Shown one piece after another: positions 24,505 through 33,340 of a stretch of 43,690 nucleotides of DNA. Below the pieces are notes generated by a model. The model was not told the DNA's origin and made no database searches. It saw only the letters and a program-made list of their open reading frames with translations. Numbering within the stretch: the stretch's first letter is position 1; every line of letters starts with the position of its first letter. The stretch is taken from the NCBI GenBank assembly GCA_017481495.1, contig JAFUPC010000116.1:1-43690 (forward strand), written 5' to 3'. The stretch is from Clostridia bacterium (GTDB lineage Bacteria > Bacillota > Clostridia > Oscillospirales > CAG-272). The translations under genes and the position numbers were made by a program.

Positions 24505-25884
24505 TTGAAAAATGAAAGCGAAAATAAACTTATGAATATCACAGCGGATTTCAACATCATCACAGGCCGTGTCAAACCCATGCACGGTATCGGTCAGCCG
24601 CCGACCATCGGACAGAGTACCGCCATGTTCCATTATCTGCGCGATGCGGGCATCCCGTATTCCCGTCTGCACGATGTGGGTGGACGGCTGGGCGGCGGGG
24701 TATATGTCGACATCCCGAACATCTTCCGCGACTTCGATGCCGATGAAAACGACCCGAACAGCTACGACTTCGTCTTCACGGACTGGCTGATGGAACAGCT
24801 TATCCGGCAGGACTGCGAACCGTTCTTCCGTCTCGGCGTGACCATTGAGAACGCGCACATGATGAAGTCCTACAACATCTATCCGCCGAAAGACCCGCAC
24901 AAGTGGGCGCGCATCTGCGAGCACATCATCCGCCACTACAACCAAGGGTGGGCAAACGGCTATCGCTGGGGCATTGAATACTGGGAGATCTGGAACGAGC
25001 CGGACGACTGCTGGAAAGAGGAGACCTCGGCCATGTGGAAAGGTACCAAAGAGCAGTATTTCGAGCTGTATTCCATTACCGCAAACCACCTCAAAAAATG
25101 CTTTGGCAGCACCATCCGTGTCGGTGGCTACGCTTCCTGCGGCTTCTACGCAATGGATTCCGACCCGGACTACGACGGTATGGGCGGCAGGGAAGCGGCA
25201 AAGTTCGAGGAATTCTTCATCCAGTTCTTCCGCGAGTTCCTGCTCTACATTTCTTCCGAGGAACACCGTGCGCCGCTGGACTTTTTCTCCTGGCATACCT
25301 ATGCCGATGTGAAGACCGCCATCCGTCACGCGCAGTATTGCCGCCGGGTGCTTGACAATTTCGGCTTTACAAACACAGAGGACATCTTAAACGAGTGGAA
25401 CACGACCCACGACCGTTACGGAAGAAGTACGCTCCTTGCCGCCGCGCGCGTACTTGCGATGATGATCGCGATGCAGAAGCAGTCCCCGTCCATGCTCTGC
25501 TTTTATGACGGACGGCTCGGGCCGAGCGAATACGGGGGGCTCTTCAATCCCGATACCTGGGAGCCGTATCCCGCGTACTACGCGATGAAAGCGTTCAACG
25601 ATGCGTACCGTCTCGGCTTTGCCGGGGATGCGGTGTCGGACAACGAGGACGTCTACGTCATGGCGGCGGCAGACCGCGGTGTCAACGGCGGAAAGGCTGT
25701 CCTGCTCATCGCCAATCTGTCGGGAAAAGACCAGAACGTCACCCTTGATCTGCGCGGTGTCAATATGGCAAAAGCCGAGGTCATCCGCACTGACCGCGGA
25801 CACACCTACACGATTACCGGTGAACATCTGTGGAAGAATCAGCTCTTTTTGCCCGCAGACGGTTCTGTGGAGATCCGGTTCTGA
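24505..25884 (+). CDS. GH39-like glycosidase (beta-xylosidase-type)
   Basis: The start is taken as TTG at 24505 because AAAGGAGAT (24492-24500) lies 4-8 bases before it, while the first ATG (24532) has no ribosome site. The 459-residue protein is a clan-A (beta/alpha)8 hydrolase: EIWNEP carries the acid/base Glu165 and EDILNEWNT the likely nucleophile Glu297, with SWHTY between them. A short C-terminal beta domain follows (AVLLIANLSGKDQNVTLDLRG). Family 39 includes xylosidases and iduronidases. There is no signal peptide, so it acts in the cytoplasm on imported oligosaccharides. It is convergent with a heparinase-like gene, which makes a uronic-acid-containing substrate worth considering (inference). 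Confidence 0.82.
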   Translation: MKNESENKLMNITADFNIITGRVKPMHGIGQPPTIGQSTAMFHYLRDAGIPYSRLHDVGGRLGGGVYVDIPNIFRDFDADENDPNSYDFVFTDWLMEQLIRQDCEPFFRLGVTIENAHMMKSYNIYPPKDPHKWARICEHIIRHYNQGWANGYRWGIEYWEIWNEPDDCWKEETSAMWKGTKEQYFELYSITANHLKKCFGSTIRVGGYASCGFYAMDSDPDYDGMGGREAAKFEEFFIQFFREFLLYISSEEHRAPLDFFSWHTYADVKTAIRHAQYCRRVLDNFGFTNTEDILNEWNTTHDRYGRSTLLAAARVLAMMIAMQKQSPSMLCFYDGRLGPSEYGGLFNPDTWEPYPAYYAMKAFNDAYRLGFAGDAVSDNEDVYVMAAADRGVNGGKAVLLIANLSGKDQNVTLDLRGVNMAKAEVIRTDRGHTYTITGEHLWKNQLFLPADGSVEIRF

Positions 25885-25906
25885 TGTTATAAAACGAAAG
25901 TAAAAA

Positions 25907-25950
25907 ATCCCCGTCAGGCATCATGCGGTGCGCAGGCGGGGATGTCTTAT
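25907..25950. terminator. Terminator between the convergent GH39 and heparinase-like genes
   Basis: ATCCCCG (25907-25913) pairs with CGGGGAT (25937-25943) over an imperfectly paired loop, with an A-run on the left giving a T-tract for the minus strand. Confidence 0.65.
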
Positions 25951-25966
25951 TTGGGCGGAAAAACGG

Positions 25967-27808
25967 TTATGCGCGGGAAACGGTCATCGTATAAACGGCG
26001 TCTTTGACCGGTTTCTTTGCGGAGAGGGTGATACGGTACATGGTCTCGCGACGCCATTCGCGTGCGATCTTCCCGCCACCAAGATCAACGGCATCGACCG
26101 TCACGGCAAGAGAATCGTCGAATACTGCTTTGTGACCGGAGCGGAATGTGACCATGCTGCCTGTTATCGTCGGTTCATCCGGTGTGAGATAACGCAGCTC
26201 GACCTGACCGGGTGCGTTCAGACAGATGTCATCGACTACGGTGACGACACCGTTTTCAAGCATGGCACTCCGTTTGTACGATGCGATGTCCGCTTCCGCA
26301 GGATGCGCGTTTTTCAGCTCCAGCGTGAGCTTGCCGGACTGTTCGTCGTAGGAAACGGTTTCCGCGCGGAAATTGCCGCCCGGCTTCTGTTCGGCACCGT
26401 TGAATTCGGCGATATTGTGATACCGTCCGCGCATCGCCCAGAGGGTATAACGCTTTTCGCTGAACGTGTCCTTGCAGTACTGTTCCACACCGGCATCGAG
26501 GAAAATGGGCGTGTCGCCGTCAAAGAGGATGAACTGTCCGACGTCGTTGTGGTTGTGGCTCTCGCCGTTGGAGCCGCCCTTGAGCGCAAGGAACATTCCC
26601 CCGGGGTCGCGCGTGACGGCGACCTGTAAATCGGGGAAGAACGTGCAGTGCGCGGGTGTATAGTCCTGCTTTTCGGGGATCGGTTCGGCAAGGTTTGCGT
26701 AGAAACGGTAGGACTGCGCATCGGCGAGATTGCAAATGTCCGGGGAGCGGACGATGGTGGAAGCGAATGCCGCAAGCCGTGGGGAGGAGAGCCGTCTGCC
26801 CATGCGGGAGATCATGCGGAAATCGGGATTCGGACGGGAGGAAGCATCTGCAAAGTTGATGTACAGCTCCCCTTTGATGGAGACGTTCATAATATATTCG
26901 CAGAAGCGGCGGACAAGCGGCTCGTCAAAGACGTCGATGGCACCCCCTGACAGATCGGACAGCAGCTCCAGGCAGTCAAACAGCGACCCGCCCGCAACGC
27001 CCCAGTAGCCGGGACCTTCATCGCATCCGCCGTCGTCGGGAAGCCCCGCGGTGTAGCGGTCAAGAATGGTAAGACACTTTGCGACACCTGCGCGGCGCTG
27101 TTCCGTGTCGTCCTCGCAGAGCGCGATGACCGTCAGGATGTTTGAGACGATCCACGGCGTCCAGTTGTTCAGTGTGTTGCCCTTTTCCCCCATCCACCAG
27201 TCGTGGTCGTAGGTGTAGAACGGATGCAGGATACGCTGGCGGAGCTGGGAGAGCAGACGGCGGCGGATGACGGGATTTTCCCGGTCAAGCAGGTCTTCGG
27301 TCAGATACCACAGCCACGCCATCTGTCCGCCCGTGCCGGCGGAGAACAGGTCGATGTGCTTCATGTCGTCGCCCTCGTCCTCTGAGGAAAACGTGTCGGG
27401 CAGGGAAACAACACCGCCGGTGACGGGTTTACCCGACCAGTTGTGTGCCGGCAGAATCCAGGTTGATTCCTCCATGATGTGCCACATACCGTCAATGACC
27501 TTGTCGGTGAACCGGCCTTTTCCCTCCGCAAGCTCCGCCATTGCAAAGGTCGTCAGCATATTGCGCCGCCCGAAATACAGACCCTCGTAGTTGGAACGAT
27601 TGCCGTTGCGGATGTACTGCATATAAACGCTTGCGTCGAGCATCGGATACGGCTTGTCAAGCATTGCTTCCGCGCGGGAGATGAACTGCGCACGGTACGG
27701 TGTCAGCGTTTCGCGGATGTCGAAGCTGTCGCGTCCGAACGGCCGGAATGCGGCGCGCGGAACAACCGTGTCCGCTGTGATGCCGCGTTTTGCGAAAATG
27801 ATTCCCAT
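25967..27808 (-). CDS. Heparinase II/III family protein (polysaccharide lyase-like)
   Basis: The 613-residue protein has an alpha-barrel N-terminal half containing GCDEGPGYWG (261-270), which resembles the catalytic Tyr-containing loop of these lyases. A beta-sandwich C-terminal half starts around GGSNGESHNHNDVGQFILF (411-429), the hallmark of heparinase II/III C-terminal domains with a metal- or substrate-binding histidine cluster. Family members cleave uronic-acid polysaccharides by beta-elimination. No signal peptide is present, so it probably acts on imported oligosaccharides. GAGGT eight bases before the ATG supports the start. The exact substrate is not deducible. Confidence 0.85.
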   Translation of the reverse strand: MGIIFAKRGITADTVVPRAAFRPFGRDSFDIRETLTPYRAQFISRAEAMLDKPYPMLDASVYMQYIRNGNRSNYEGLYFGRRNMLTTFAMAELAEGKGRFTDKVIDGMWHIMEESTWILPAHNWSGKPVTGGVVSLPDTFSSEDEGDDMKHIDLFSAGTGGQMAWLWYLTEDLLDRENPVIRRRLLSQLRQRILHPFYTYDHDWWMGEKGNTLNNWTPWIVSNILTVIALCEDDTEQRRAGVAKCLTILDRYTAGLPDDGGCDEGPGYWGVAGGSLFDCLELLSDLSGGAIDVFDEPLVRRFCEYIMNVSIKGELYINFADASSRPNPDFRMISRMGRRLSSPRLAAFASTIVRSPDICNLADAQSYRFYANLAEPIPEKQDYTPAHCTFFPDLQVAVTRDPGGMFLALKGGSNGESHNHNDVGQFILFDGDTPIFLDAGVEQYCKDTFSEKRYTLWAMRGRYHNIAEFNGAEQKPGGNFRAETVSYDEQSGKLTLELKNAHPAEADIASYKRSAMLENGVVTVVDDICLNAPGQVELRYLTPDEPTITGSMVTFRSGHKAVFDDSLAVTVDAVDLGGGKIAREWRRETMYRITLSAKKPVKDAVYTMTVSRA

Positions 27809-27848
27809 TGAATGTACCTCACTTTTCGTTTGGGATTTTGTTATGAAT

Positions 27849-27877
27849 ATTATACCTTTAATTTCCGGAAATTTCCA
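27849..27877 (-). promoter_or_regulatory. Promoter of the heparinase-like gene, with overlapping palindrome
   Basis: On the minus strand TATAAT (27854-27849) lies 17 bp from TGGAAA (27877-27872). The palindrome AATTTCCGGAAATT (27860-27873) sits between and overlaps the -35, a position suited to a repressor. Confidence 0.6.
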
Positions 27878-27886
27878 TCGTCATTT

Positions 27887-27904
27887 TGCACGAAATTTCG
27901 TGCA
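27887..27904. promoter_or_regulatory. Perfect 18-bp palindrome, probable operator in a divergent promoter region
   Basis: TGCACGAAATTTCGTGCA is its own reverse complement. It lies just upstream of the heparinase-like gene's -35 and about 70 bp upstream of the oxidoreductase gene's -35. No T-run follows, so a dimeric transcription factor site is more likely than a terminator. Confidence 0.65.
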
Positions 27905-27972
27905 TATTTTTGTCAACAATGCCGAAAATTACCGCTCGGCGGAAAATCGGCGCGAAGATTTTGAAAACCGTC

Positions 27973-28001
27973 TTGATTTTCCGGCGGAAATACGATATAA
28001 T
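27973..28001 (+). promoter_or_regulatory. Promoter of the Gfo/Idh/MocA oxidoreductase gene
   Basis: TTGATT (27973-27978) and TATAAT (27996-28001) are separated by 17 bp. Confidence 0.75.
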
Positions 28002-28052
28002 TATAAGAGTATCAGTATAGGAGTACCAGATTCCGGAAAAGGAGAAAACCCC

Positions 28053-29069
28053 ATGACAACAAATCCCATCCGCATCGGCATCGTCGGAACGAACTTCGTC
28101 AGCGACTGGCTGGCGGAAGCGGCGGCGATGCTCGACAGCGTAAAAATCACGGCGGTCTATTCGAGAAAACAGGAAACGGGCGATGTGTTCGCCCAAAAAC
28201 ACGGCATCAAAAACGTGTTCTGTGATTACGAATCTTTTCTGTCCTCGGACACAATCGATGCCGTTTATATCGCAAGTCCCAATTTTGCGCACTGTGAACA
28301 GACCGTATCCGCGTTAAACCATAAAAAGCACGTCCTCTGCGAAAAGGTCATCGCCGCCGACAGCGGACAGCTTTCCTCGATGATCGCCGCCGCGCGCGAA
28401 AACGGCTGTGTCCTGATGGAAGCCATGCGCCCGGCACACGACCCGTGTCTGGATGTTGTGAGAGAACAGCTGGCGAAGCTCGGGAAGCTGCGCCGTGTCG
28501 TGCTTGACTACTGTCAGTATTCCTCCCGCTACGACAAGTTCCGCGCGGGGGAGATCCTCAATGCGTTCAATCCGGACTATTCCAACGCGGCGGTTATGGA
28601 CATCGGGTGCTATATCATCCACGTCGCGGCAATGCTGTTCGGAAAACCGCGGGGGGTGCTGTCTTCCTCGGTGATTTTGCACAACGGCTTTGAGGGCGCG
28701 GGACACGTCATTCTCGATTACGGGGACATGAAAGCGGAGCTGTCCTATTCCAAGATCACCGAATCCGTTACCCCGAACCTGTTCATGGGCGAGGACGGAA
28801 CACTGACACTCGGCAAGATCACCATGCCGCGGGATATGAAGATCCTCTACCACCACGGTTCCCCGAATCTCGGAAACGCCGGGTGCGAGGAGGAGATCAT
28901 TCCGTTTACCCCCGCCGAAAACAATATGATCTACGAACTGGAAGATTTTGCCCGTTTGTGTCGGGAGGGGTGTGTGGAGCATCCGTATCTTGATGCCTCT
29001 GTCACGGAACTTGCGATCATTGACGAGATCCGGCGGCAGAATCACATCGTGTTCCCATCTGACCGATAA
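28053..29069 (+). CDS. Gfo/Idh/MocA family NAD(P)-dependent oxidoreductase
   Basis: GGAG (28041-28044) supports the ATG at 28053, giving 338 residues. The N-terminal Rossmann fold starts IRIGIVGTNFVSDWL (6-20), and VYIASPNFAH is the second nucleotide-binding strand. The catalytic lysine segment reads HVLCEKVIAA (93-102, Lys98). Most relatives have EKP here, so Pro is replaced by Val. The C-terminal half is the usual substrate-binding sheet. Such enzymes oxidise or reduce sugars, inositols or sugar acids. Location divergent to a heparinase-like lyase suggests a role in sugar-acid metabolism (inference). Confidence 0.88.
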   Translation: MTTNPIRIGIVGTNFVSDWLAEAAAMLDSVKITAVYSRKQETGDVFAQKHGIKNVFCDYESFLSSDTIDAVYIASPNFAHCEQTVSALNHKKHVLCEKVIAADSGQLSSMIAAARENGCVLMEAMRPAHDPCLDVVREQLAKLGKLRRVVLDYCQYSSRYDKFRAGEILNAFNPDYSNAAVMDIGCYIIHVAAMLFGKPRGVLSSSVILHNGFEGAGHVILDYGDMKAELSYSKITESVTPNLFMGEDGTLTLGKITMPRDMKILYHHGSPNLGNAGCEEEIIPFTPAENNMIYELEDFARLCREGCVEHPYLDASVTELAIIDEIRRQNHIVFPSDR

Positions 29070-29104
29070 ATATCCGACCGATAAATGAAAGAAGGTCATT
29101 AAAA

Positions 29105-29572
29105 ATGAATCCGAAGAACCCCCTTGTCCTGTGCTTCGGACTGAATCCGAAGCAGGCATCCTTCCTGCGCGTTCTGTGTGTGAAGTTCGGGATGCAGTAT
29201 GTGAAAGCGGAGGAAGCAAAATATGCCGAAACCATCGGCGTTCTCGCGGGTCTGGATGTGCCGACCGGCGCGCCGCTTACCGATGCCCACAAACTCGCCG
29301 AGCCGATGCTCGTGTTCTGCAATCTCACCACACAGGAGATCAGCAATTTTCTCTCCGAGGCACGCCGCGCAAAATTTTCCCGCCCGTCGCTGATGGCAGC
29401 ATTCACGGACACCAACCGTTACTGGACACCGGCAGAATTGCAGGCACAGCTTTCGGCCGAGCGCATTTCTGTTCAGCAGAAAATGCAGTCCATCCATGAG
29501 CGAAGCGGACATGACCACACGCATGACCATCACCACGAACAGGAAGAGAATGACCATGAAACAAGCGAATAA
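29105..29572 (+). CDS. DUF3783 domain protein with histidine-rich C-terminal tail
   Basis: The 155-residue protein begins MNPKNPLVLCFGLNPKQASFL and has the segment LAEPMLVFCNLTTQEISNFL, which I associate with DUF3783, a small Clostridia domain of unknown function. The last ~24 residues are a His/Asp/Glu tail (GHDHTHDHHHEQEENDHE), likely able to bind Zn or Ni. The start lies 35 bp after the oxidoreductase gene. Its stop codon overlaps the start of the next gene by 17 bases, indicating co-translation with the P-loop kinase-like protein. No function is known to me. Confidence 0.72.
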   Translation: MNPKNPLVLCFGLNPKQASFLRVLCVKFGMQYVKAEEAKYAETIGVLAGLDVPTGAPLTDAHKLAEPMLVFCNLTTQEISNFLSEARRAKFSRPSLMAAFTDTNRYWTPAELQAQLSAERISVQQKMQSIHERSGHDHTHDHHHEQEENDHETSE

Positions 29573-30113
29573 ATCGTATATCATCGGCATCTCGGGGCCG
29601 TCGGGGTCCGGTAAATCCACGCTTGCGGCGTATCTTGCAGAGCATCTTCCGGGTGCTGTCACCGTCTGCTCCGATCATTTTTTCAAAAAGGAACTGCCGA
29701 AGATCGTCTCGCCGCTAGACGGTGCAGAATATCCCGACTGGAACCATCCGACCTCCGTCGATTTTACGGCGATGGCGGAAAAGCTTGACGCGCTGTCCTC
29801 CGACCCCGACATCCGGTATATCATTGCCGAGGGCGCGTATATCTACTGCATCCCGGAGATCAGAGAACGGTGCGATTATAAACTGTATGTCACGGCGACC
29901 ATTGAAATGCGCCTGTACCGGCGCATCTGCCGCAACATCGTGAAGATGGGACAGACAGCGGAGTTCATCGGCGGGTATTATCTCGCCTGCGCGCGGTATC
30001 GGGAAGCGGAATATTCCGTTCCGAGTGCGCGGTATGCCGACCTTATCATAGACAATGAGCACGATTTTACCCCCGCAAAGGAAGAAATTCTCGGAAAATT
30101 GCAAATAAACTGA
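29556..30113 (+). CDS. Uridine kinase-like P-loop NTPase
   Basis: AGGAAGAG before 29556 favours this ATG, giving 185 residues. The P-loop is GPSGSGKST (14-22). It is followed by SDHFFK, like the (D)xDxFY segment of the uridine kinase/phosphoribulokinase family, and by RRICRNIVKMGQTAEFI, which fits the lid and arginine region. It probably phosphorylates a nucleoside or other small alcohol. It overlaps the DUF3783 gene by 17 bases. It is slightly shorter than classical Udk (about 210), so the exact substrate is open. Confidence 0.8.
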   Translation: MKQANKSYIIGISGPSGSGKSTLAAYLAEHLPGAVTVCSDHFFKKELPKIVSPLDGAEYPDWNHPTSVDFTAMAEKLDALSSDPDIRYIIAEGAYIYCIPEIRERCDYKLYVTATIEMRLYRRICRNIVKMGQTAEFIGGYYLACARYREAEYSVPSARYADLIIDNEHDFTPAKEEILGKLQIN

Positions 30114-30131
30114 AAATTCCGGCAAAAAAGG

Positions 30132-30161
30132 TTTGCATTTTCGGATAAAGTGTGATATACT
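30132..30161 (+). promoter_or_regulatory. Probable promoter of the SseB-like gene
   Basis: TTTGCA (30132-30137) and TATACT (30156-30161) are separated by 18 bp, with an AT-rich stretch following. GAAAGGAAAC precedes the start codon at 30209. Confidence 0.6.
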
Positions 30162-30208
30162 ATATATTATAAAAAACGTACTATCCCCAGAAAGGAAACA
30201 GTTTTACA

Positions 30209-31555
30209 ATGGAAATCAAATTCAAGGCGACTTATGTCAACGAAGACCTGAAATATGCCGTCGGCGTCATCGGCGCACCGGGCTCGGAGGATTATGTCAT
30301 GCGTGTGCTGGATCCCACGCACATCATCATGACCGACCCCGAAACCTGGACCCCCGGCACCGACCCGTCCGCGATGTTCGGCATCACGGAGGAGGAATAC
30401 GGCTGGAAGGACACCGACCTCGACAAGCTCGATGACCTCGCGCAGAAGCTGCGTACCGACATCCCCCGCGACCGACTGATCGCGGAAAAAGACGGTGTCC
30501 GCAAAAAGGACCGTGTCGAGTCCATCGACTACGGCAAGTATGTCCGCTGGCGCAAGGAACGCAACGAGACCCGCCGCGATGAAGTCATCTCCCGGATGCT
30601 CGGTGCAGAGGAGCTTTACTGTATGTACTGCGGCGAAACGAACAAGCCGTTCATCTTCCAGTACAGCTATATGCTGATGTTTGAGGACAAGAACGTCGCA
30701 ATGGAGCAGGCAAACGAATTCCGCAAGAGAAACGTCCCGCTGCTCGTCAGCACATTCACACGCGAGCAGTTCAACGCAGACGACAAGAAGTCCGTCTTCC
30801 AGGAGCTGATCGTTCTCGGTTATCCGATGATCATGTTCTTTGATGCAGAAAAGCGGCAGTCTCTCGTTCCGTTAAAGGAAATTGTCAAGCACAAGGACTT
30901 CATCGGTCAGAAGAACAATCTCATTTACGGCAACCCGAAGCTGGACTTCGCCATTACCTGCCTGTTCCAGTTCCTGCGCACGCCCAATAACATGGACAGA
31001 AGCGACCCCGAAAAGTTCAAAGAGGCGGTCACAAAGCAGCTGTCGTTCCTGGAAAGCCGCGTCGTGGAAGCCATGTCCGATGCACGCTTCCTCGTCCCGA
31101 CCAAGCAGATGGAGGACGGCAAGATCACCACGCCCGTTCTGCGCACCCAGCCGAAGAAGCCGGAAGCCGCAGAGGGTACCGAAGAGGCCGCAAAGGCAGA
31201 GGAAACGCCCGCACAGGACGAAAACGTAAAGCAGTTCCTGCCCGTTTTCACCAACGGCATGGAATTTGTTTCCGACAAGAACCAGTTCAAGGCTGCTGTC
31301 CTGCCATATGATGCGGTGCTCGACCTTGTCAAAAACGGCAAGCTCGACGGCTTCCTCATCAACATGAAGTCCCGCTGCTCGCTCCCCTGCGGAGAGGAAC
31401 GCTTCAAGCAGATCGAATCCTTCCGCGCATGGAAGGCAGAGCACGCACCGGAATCCCCCGCCGAGGAATCCCCGGTAATCGCTCCCGAGACCGACGGCGA
31501 TGCACCGGCAGATACGCCCTTTGTGCCGATTGTCAACAAGAAGACGGAAGAATAA
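30209..31555 (+). CDS. SseB-like domain protein of unknown function
   Basis: The 448-residue protein has no signal peptide. The N-terminal ~140 residues show no fold I recognise. The segment ARFLVPTKQMEDGKITTPVL, then QFLPVFTNGMEFVSDKNQF and a hydrophobic DAVLDLVKNGKLDGFLIN, follows the pattern of the SseB N-terminal domain, interrupted by a Lys/Glu/Ala-rich linker (about 315-345). An upstream stretch (LYCMYCGETNKPFIFQYSYMLMFEDK) looks like a partial second copy. A low-complexity acidic, proline-rich tail ends the protein. It stands alone between its own promoter and a strong terminator. Function unknown. Confidence 0.68.
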   Translation: MEIKFKATYVNEDLKYAVGVIGAPGSEDYVMRVLDPTHIIMTDPETWTPGTDPSAMFGITEEEYGWKDTDLDKLDDLAQKLRTDIPRDRLIAEKDGVRKKDRVESIDYGKYVRWRKERNETRRDEVISRMLGAEELYCMYCGETNKPFIFQYSYMLMFEDKNVAMEQANEFRKRNVPLLVSTFTREQFNADDKKSVFQELIVLGYPMIMFFDAEKRQSLVPLKEIVKHKDFIGQKNNLIYGNPKLDFAITCLFQFLRTPNNMDRSDPEKFKEAVTKQLSFLESRVVEAMSDARFLVPTKQMEDGKITTPVLRTQPKKPEAAEGTEEAAKAEETPAQDENVKQFLPVFTNGMEFVSDKNQFKAAVLPYDAVLDLVKNGKLDGFLINMKSRCSLPCGEERFKQIESFRAWKAEHAPESPAEESPVIAPETDGDAPADTPFVPIVNKKTEE

Positions 31556-31582
31556 TCGTTTCCGTATCACATAAACGAGAAG

Positions 31583-31620
31583 AAACCGTGCAGAATACCG
31601 GTGTGGGACTGCACGGTTTT
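31583..31620 (+). terminator. Intrinsic terminator after the SseB-like gene
   Basis: AAACCGTGCAG (31583-31593) and CTGCACGGTTT (31609-31619) form a perfect 11-bp stem, ending in a T-run. Confidence 0.9.
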
Positions 31621-31687
31621 CTGCGGTTTGAGGAATGGGGGGCGGAACAATGCTTTTTCCGAATCTGTAGTACCTTGTTTCATCTGA

Positions 31688-31760
31688 AACTTTACTATCG
31701 TGAGAATGCAGAGTGAACGGTTCGCACGATAAACCTTCCCCAAGGGGAAAGTTTAACGCA
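31688..31760. repeat. Hairpin-rich intergenic stretch before pepT, possible dispersed repeat
   Basis: The 308-bp gap before pepT holds the terminator and then two inverted repeats: TATCGTG (31696-31702) with CACGATA (31725-31731), and TTCCCC with GGGGAA (31736-31749) inside a longer imperfect stem. CCTTCCCC-type hairpins are common as dispersed repeats in Clostridia genomes, but a genome-wide count is needed. Confidence 0.45.
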
Positions 31761-31863
31761 AAAACCGTCTTGCTCGCTTTCTTGCCAATGTAAAGGTTTA
31801 ACAGAAACATCGTACTACAGGAAACAGGGCACATCAACATTATAATGAAAGGATCCATAAAAC

Positions 31864-33069
31864 ATGACTGTAAAACAAAGATTTCTCACCTACATCTCCT
31901 ATCCGACCATGTCCGACGAGACGTCGGAATCCTGTCCGAGCACACAAAAACAGCTTGCGCTTGCGCAGTATCTGACAGAGGAGTTGTCCGCACTTGGCAT
32001 CGCTGCGCACTGTGACGAAAACGGCTATGTATGGGCGGCAATTCCCGCAAATACGACGGAAGAACGCCCCGTCATCGGTCTGATCGCACACATGGATACC
32101 TCCGATGCGTGCGCGGATGCACCGGTCAAGGCAAGAGAAGTGCTGTATGACGGCGAGGACATCGTCCTGAACGCGGAGCAGAACATCGTCCTCTCCGAGC
32201 GGGATTACCCCGGTATGGTAAAATACCGCGGCAAGCACCTCATCGTCACGGACGGCACGACCCTGCTCGGCGCGGACGACAAAGCGGGTGTCGCCGAAAT
32301 TGTGTGCGCGGCGGAAAGACTTCTGAAAACCGATGTCCCGCACGGATGCGTGAAGATCGCATTCACGCCGGATGAGGAGATCGGGCGGGGTGCTGACAAG
32401 TTCGACGTCGCGGGATTCGGCGCGGATTTTGCATACACCGTGGACGGCGGCGCGCTTGGCGGCATCGAATATGAAAACTTCAACGCGGCTTCCGCTGACA
32501 TCGTTGTCACCGGGCGTTCCATCCATCCGGGCGATGCGAAAGGGAAGATGATCAACGCGGCATTGCTTGCCTGTGAGATCAACGCACTTCTGCCGGCAGA
32601 CGAGATTCCCGCCATGACCGAGGGGTACGAGGGATTTTTCCACCTGACCGACATGGAGGGCGACTGCGAGCACGCGCGCATCCGCTATATCATCCGCGAC
32701 CACGACCGGACAAAGTTTGAAGAAAAGAAGCGGCGCATGGCGGGGGCAGTCGATGCGGTCAATGAAAAATGGGGACGGGATGCCGCAGTTCTCACACTGA
32801 CCGATTCTTATTATAATATGAAAGAAGTTCTCCGGGACAAAATGCACATCGTCACCCGCGCGGAATGCGTAATGAAGCGGTGCGGCGTTGCTCCTATGTT
32901 CGTTCCCATCCGCGGCGGCACGGACGGCGCAAGATTGTCCTTTGAGGGGCTTCCTTGTCCGAATCTGTCCACCGGCGGGGAAAACTACCACTCGCGGTTT
33001 GAATATGCGTGCGTGGAGGACATGGAAACGATGGTCGATGTGCTGTTTGAAATTTGCACGGCGCGCTGA
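31864..33069 (+). CDS. pepT: Peptidase T (tripeptide aminopeptidase, M20B)
   Basis: This 401-residue zinc aminopeptidase removes the N-terminal residue from tripeptides. Zinc and catalytic motifs are all visible: AHMDTSD (His76, Asp78), GADDKAG (136-142, bridging Asp138), PDEEIG (catalytic Glu171 and zinc Glu172), the HPGDAKGKMINA dimerisation segment, and GGTDGARLSFEGLPCPNLSTGGENYHS near the C-terminus. AAAGGA precedes the ATG. It lies directly upstream of a peptide ABC transporter on the same strand, so imported peptides are probably its substrates. Confidence 0.95.
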   Translation: MTVKQRFLTYISYPTMSDETSESCPSTQKQLALAQYLTEELSALGIAAHCDENGYVWAAIPANTTEERPVIGLIAHMDTSDACADAPVKAREVLYDGEDIVLNAEQNIVLSERDYPGMVKYRGKHLIVTDGTTLLGADDKAGVAEIVCAAERLLKTDVPHGCVKIAFTPDEEIGRGADKFDVAGFGADFAYTVDGGALGGIEYENFNAASADIVVTGRSIHPGDAKGKMINAALLACEINALLPADEIPAMTEGYEGFFHLTDMEGDCEHARIRYIIRDHDRTKFEEKKRRMAGAVDAVNEKWGRDAAVLTLTDSYYNMKEVLRDKMHIVTRAECVMKRCGVAPMFVPIRGGTDGARLSFEGLPCPNLSTGGENYHSRFEYACVEDMETMVDVLFEICTAR

Positions 33070-33151
33070 ATGCGGTTCGTTTTTTTGAGGGATCCGGGTA
33101 TCGGATTTTTGTATAACCCGTACAAAAAACGGTATAATATATCGCAGAATA

Positions 33152-33171
33152 TTAACACTTTAATGTGTTAA
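33152..33171. promoter_or_regulatory. Inverted repeat in the opp upstream region, possible operator
   Basis: TTAACAC and GTGTTAA are perfect arms around a 6-bp spacer. The repeat lies 13 bp after a TATAAT (33133-33138) that may be a first promoter. The 362-bp gap between pepT and the opp genes otherwise holds the promoter at 33312 and AT-rich sequence without a gene. Confidence 0.5.
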
Positions 33172-33311
33172 AATGCTATAAAATTACCAGATTCACATGG
33201 AAACTTCCGCGAAAACAGAGAAAAATTCCCATAAAATCCGGCAGAAACGCCGATTCACAAATTGCAAACACGAATAATTTGTACAAACCTATCGAATTTG
33301 GGGAAACCATC

Positions 33312-33340
33312 TTGAAAAATATGCGTTTCCGTGCTATAAT
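33312..33340 (+). promoter_or_regulatory. SigA-type promoter of the opp operon
   Basis: TTGAAA (33312-33317) and TATAAT (33335-33340) are 17 bp apart with TGC before the -10. It is followed by a leader of about 85 nt and a strong AGGAGG ribosome site. Confidence 0.8.

Noticed and set aside
31841..31846. TATAAT just before pepT as a promoter -10
   Set aside because: It lies only 18 bases before the start codon and has no -35 at a proper distance; it overlaps the ribosome-site region.
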